NCBI GenBank assembly: GCA_022615215.1
Contig: JAKEHD010000302.1
Coordinates: 1-7,379 of the forward strand
DNA: 7,379 nt
Origin: Blastocatellia bacterium
GTDB taxonomy: Bacteria > Acidobacteriota > Blastocatellia > UBA7656
Reading direction: 5' to 3'
Under the pieces are notes generated by a model. It had not been told where the DNA came from. It saw only the letters and a program-made list of their open reading frames with translations, and did not search any database. This document shows, piece by piece, positions 4,747-7,379 of the stretch. Position numbers and translations under genes: made by a program. Within the stretch, counting starts at the first letter, position 1. The number at the start of each line of letters is the position of its first letter.

Positions 4747-7229
4747 ACGGCACCTCCTTTCGCCTTGAAATATCGCAAGCGGTTTGCGTTAGTGACCACC
4801 GTAACCGAACTGAATGCCATGGCCGCGGCTGCGATCAGCGGCGAGAGCAACAGCCCGAAGAAGGGATAGAGCAGGCCCATCGCCACAGGGATGCCCAGCA
4901 CGTTGTAGCCGAAAGCCCCGATAAGGTTCTGATAGACGTTGCGCATGGTCGCACGGCTTATGTCCATTGCGGTGACGACGCCCGTAAGGCTGCCCTTGAT
5001 GAGAGTAATGTCACTGGACTCGATAGCCACATCTGTGCCGGTGCCGATGGCCAGGCCCACGTCAGCCTGCGCAAGAGCCGGAGCGTCGTTTATGCCGTCG
5101 CCCACCATGGCGACGGTCTTGCCTTCCAGTTGTAGCTTCTGCACCTCGTGGGCCTTGTCTTGAGGCAAGACCTCAGCCAACACTCGGTCCACCCCGGCCT
5201 GCCGGGCGATGGCCTGGGCCGTGCGCAGGTTATCGCCGGTCAGCATAATCACCTCCAGCCCCATCCTTCGCAGTGAGGCGATGGCAGCTTTCGAATCCGG
5301 CTTCATGGTATCGGCCACTGCAACCAGCCCGGCGGCGCGGGAGTCTACGGCCAGATACATAGGGGTCTTCCCTTCCTCAGCCAGACGTTCCCACTCACCG
5401 GTAAACCCGCTTATGTCTATTCCGCGATCGCGCATAAGCCTGGCATTCCCCAGCAATACCGTCCGGCCTTCAAGCACTCCGCTGACCCCTTGGCCTGCGA
5501 TGGCTGCAAATTCTGCGGCCTTCTCCAGAGACAGGTTGCGCGCCTCGGCCCCTTTCACTATGGCCTCGCCCAGAGGATGTTCGGACCCGCGTTCCAGGGA
5601 GGCGGCCAGCCGCAAGACCTCATCCTCATTAAATCCGTCGGCCGTCACCACATCCGTCAGCGCAGGCTCGCCGCGAGTGATCGTGCCCGTCTTATCAAGC
5701 ACTATGGTGTCAAGCTTCTTGGCAGTCTGAAGCGCTTCGCCTGAGCGAATCAGTATCCCGTTTTCGGCTCCCTTGCCTATACCGACTGTGAGCGATGTAG
5801 GAGTGGCCAGACCTAGAGCGCAGGGGCAGGCGATGATGAGAGTTGTGACCAGCGTGATGGTGGCATAGATGATGCGAGGGTCGGGACCGAAGTTATACCA
5901 GGCCACGAAGGCAATGATTGCGAGGATCATAACCGCAGGCGCGAAGTAGCCGGCCACCGAATCCACTATCCGCTGAATGGGCGCTTTCGATGCCTGGGCG
6001 TCTTGCACCATGCGAATAATGTTGGCGAGCGCGGTGTCTTTGCCCACCTTGAGGGCACGGAACCTGAAACTGCCTGTCTTGTTGAGCGTTGCGCCGATGA
6101 CCTCATCGCCCGCGCGCTTCTCCACGGGGATGGATTCGCCTGTTATCATTGACTCATCTATCGCGCTGCTCCCCTCTACAATCTCTCCGTCGACGGGAAT
6201 CTTCTCTCCGGGCCGCACGATGACTACATCTCCGGCCAGCACCTCTTCAACTGGCAGATCGATCTCCTTGCCGTCTCGGATCACGCGGGCGGTTTTGGCC
6301 TGCAAGCCGATCAATTTCTTAATCGCCTCGGAGGTGCGGCCTTTGGCTTTGAGTTCCAGCGCGAGACCGAGGACGACCAGCGCAACCACTACTGCGGTCA
6401 CGTCCCAGAAGACCTCTGCGAGCGCAGCGGTCGGAAAGAGTTGCGGGAAAGCCACCGCCACCCCTGAGTAGAGAAAAGCCGCCGAGATTCCGATGGCGAT
6501 CAGGGTGTGCATGTTAGCCGAGCGGTGTTTCAGGGCCGCCCACATCCCTGTGTAAAACTGCGAACCTGCCCACACCATCACAGGCAAAGTCAGGACGCCG
6601 AGCAACCCCCAGACTATGCGCCGTTCGGGACTTCCCATAGGCATCCACTCCCGAAGGCCGGGAACCAAGTCGGGATAGCTCAGGGCCATGATGGGCAAGG
6701 AGAGTATGGCGGCGAACCAGAACTTTCTCATCAACGACCGGTATTCCGCTTCTCGTTCCGCCTGTTCCCGGTCTGCCCCTTCCTGACTTTCGGGCGCAGG
6801 CGCTTCTACCGCCCTGTATCCGACCGATTTCACCGCTTCTTTGACAAGGTCGAGGCTGGTCATAGAGGGCAGGTAGTCCACGCGGGCTTGCTCGGTGCCA
6901 AGGCTGACAGAGGCCGACAGCACTCCCTGCGTTTGCCTGAGCGCCTTCTCGATGTGGGTCACGCAGGATGCGCAGGTCATCCCTCGAATGCCGAACCTCC
7001 CGGACACCGTTCTTATGTTGACCCCAAGCCCCTTGATCGTTTTCAGCAGGCCGGAGAAATTTGTCCGCCGGGGATCGTAGGTTATGTATGCTCGCCCGTC
7101 GACGGAATTTATCTTGACGTCGACGACACCATCGGTTGATCGAAGGATGCGCTCAATCGCCTGGGTCGCGAAGGCCGGGCCGATCCCTTCGATTGGGAAT
7201 TCGGCTTTTTCGTACTTATGATCGGGCAT
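4743..7229 (-). CDS. copA: Cu+-exporting P1B-type ATPase (CopA)
   Basis: An 828-residue protein. Residues 10-72 are an HMA-like fold that has lost its metal motif (GIGPAFATQ where GMxCxxC is expected). Residues 80-141 are a normal HMA domain with GMTCASC (Cys86, Cys89). The ATPase core follows: TGES (363-366) in the actuator domain, CPC in the metal-binding membrane helix (468-470), the phosphorylated Asp512 in DKTGT, SEHPLG (549-554) for nucleotide binding, MLTGD (662-666), and GDGINDAP (710-717). The transmembrane ligands YN (775-776) and MxxSS (804-808) fit the P1B-1 Cu+/Ag+ group. It would pump Cu+ from the cytoplasm across the inner membrane with ATP. The start has AGGAGG 7 bases upstream. 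It is the first gene of the visible operon and overlaps the cupredoxin gene by four bases. Length is normal for a two-HMA CopA. Silver is an alternative substrate. Confidence 0.97.
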   Translation of the reverse strand: MPDHKYEKAEFPIEGIGPAFATQAIERILRSTDGVVDVKINSVDGRAYITYDPRRTNFSGLLKTIKGLGVNIRTVSGRFGIRGMTCASCVTHIEKALRQTQGVLSASVSLGTEQARVDYLPSMTSLDLVKEAVKSVGYRAVEAPAPESQEGADREQAEREAEYRSLMRKFWFAAILSLPIMALSYPDLVPGLREWMPMGSPERRIVWGLLGVLTLPVMVWAGSQFYTGMWAALKHRSANMHTLIAIGISAAFLYSGVAVAFPQLFPTAALAEVFWDVTAVVVALVVLGLALELKAKGRTSEAIKKLIGLQAKTARVIRDGKEIDLPVEEVLAGDVVIVRPGEKIPVDGEIVEGSSAIDESMITGESIPVEKRAGDEVIGATLNKTGSFRFRALKVGKDTALANIIRMVQDAQASKAPIQRIVDSVAGYFAPAVMILAIIAFVAWYNFGPDPRIIYATITLVTTLIIACPCALGLATPTSLTVGIGKGAENGILIRSGEALQTAKKLDTIVLDKTGTITRGEPALTDVVTADGFNEDEVLRLAASLERGSEHPLGEAIVKGAEARNLSLEKAAEFAAIAGQGVSGVLEGRTVLLGNARLMRDRGIDISGFTGEWERLAEEGKTPMYLAVDSRAAGLVAVADTMKPDSKAAIASLRRMGLEVIMLTGDNLRTAQAIARQAGVDRVLAEVLPQDKAHEVQKLQLEGKTVAMVGDGINDAPALAQADVGLAIGTGTDVAIESSDITLIKGSLTGVVTAMDISRATMRNVYQNLIGAFGYNVLGIPVAMGLLYPFFGLLLSPLIAAAAMAFSSVTVVTNANRLRYFKAKGGAV

Positions 7230-7379
7230 AACTGATCCTCCTGAACGGTCTGTCTTTTCTTGCTGGTTCGAACCTCCCGCAGCATATTCGCTTCGCCGAC
7301 GCGGCGAGTGGGGGACGGTTGACTCGACTACGAGTCGGGGACGCTCGTAGTCGAGCTTAGGCGAATCCTCTCCCCGTGT
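7230..7379 (-). promoter_or_regulatory. Leader region upstream of copA with ribosome binding site
   Basis: These 150 bases hold no convincing gene. On the minus strand AGGAGG (about 7237-7242) lies 7 bases before the copA ATG. Further upstream are a perfect 10-bp palindrome GGTTCGAACC (7265-7274), a small TCGCCG/CGGCGA inverted repeat around ACG (7293-7307) and the two-box inverted repeat described separately. The operon promoter is expected here or just beyond the right edge, but I see no good -35/-10 pair of the sigma-70 type. An AATATG near 7284 is the best -10-like hexamer and lacks a matching -35. Confidence 0.4.
7321..7356. promoter_or_regulatory. Two-box inverted repeat in the copA leader, candidate operator
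   Basis: Two perfect 12-bp arms, CTCGACTACGAG (7323-7334) and CTCGTAGTCGAG (7344-7355), are inverted around a 9-base spacer. Each arm is also the core of its own smaller palindrome: GACTCG/CGAGTC around ACTA (7321-7336) and GCTCG/CGAGC around TAGT (7343-7356). The centres of the two boxes are 21 bp apart, about two helical turns. This fits binding sites for two dimers of a metal-responsive repressor or activator upstream of copA, but the regulator gene is not in the window. I could not match it to the CueR, CsoR or CopY consensus. A terminator of an upstream gene is less likely because no T-run follows on either strand. Confidence 0.5.

Noticed and set aside
4243..4869. A long plus-strand frame preceded by a strong GAGGAGGTGAT-like ribosome binding sequence near 4246-4256.
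   Set aside because: It runs antisense through the cupredoxin gene and the end of copA, has no recognisable domain, and the purine-rich site is too close to its start to be useful.
7261..7280. GGTTCGAACC resembles the T-arm of a tRNA and could suggest a tRNA end or attachment site.
   Set aside because: The flanking bases do not form a T-stem or acceptor stem on either strand; it is only a short palindrome.

Overview
This is a bacterial, chromosome- or island-like segment of fairly high GC content. It holds ten protein-coding genes, all on the minus strand, so transcription runs from the right edge to the left. The content is a copper (or copper-like soft metal) handling operon. No ribosomal or taxonomic marker is present, so the organism can only be called an environmental bacterium, probably Gram-negative or from a poorly cultured phylum. 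No transcriptional regulator, RNA gene, transposase or CRISPR array is visible.

Layout in transcription order: (i) a 150-bp leader (7230-7379) with a two-box inverted repeat; (ii) CopA-type Cu+ P1B-ATPase (7229-4743); (iii) a membrane-anchored cupredoxin-like protein (4746-4369); (iv) a membrane-anchored His/Gly-rich YHS protein (4223-3885); (v) a DUF5676-type small membrane protein (3888-3601); (vi) a DUF2933-type small membrane protein (3490-3179); (vii) an isoprenylcysteine-methyltransferase-family membrane protein (3182-2433); (viii) a 60-residue fragment matching only the N-terminal NAD-binding unit of L-lactate/malate dehydrogenase (2440-2258); (ix) a 163-residue chimera of the N-terminal half of an archaeal-type (type II) glyceraldehyde-3-phosphate dehydrogenase joined to the second half of a YHS domain (2261-1770); (x) an MFS efflux transporter of the TetA type (1687-404); and (xi) a small soluble YHS protein (352-74), after which the window ends. 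Items ii-xi are the ten genes. Five gene pairs overlap by 4-8 bases, with the ribosome binding site of the downstream gene lying inside the upstream one, which argues for a single translationally coupled operon.

Taken together, CopA would export Cu+ across the inner membrane. The cupredoxin and YHS proteins would bind or relay metal at the membrane surface, and the DUF2933, DUF5676 and methyltransferase-family proteins are recurrent but poorly understood companions of such ATPases. The MFS pump may add a second efflux route. These roles are inferred from families and context.

The most unusual part is 1770-2440. Two consecutive open, apparently translated genes each keep only the N-terminal Rossmann NAD(P)-binding part of an unrelated central-metabolism dehydrogenase. 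The second ends in a half YHS domain that carries its CxxxC metal motif. This is either deletion wreckage of two full-length dehydrogenases within a metal island or a new small nucleotide/metal-binding protein type. The sequence alone cannot decide which.
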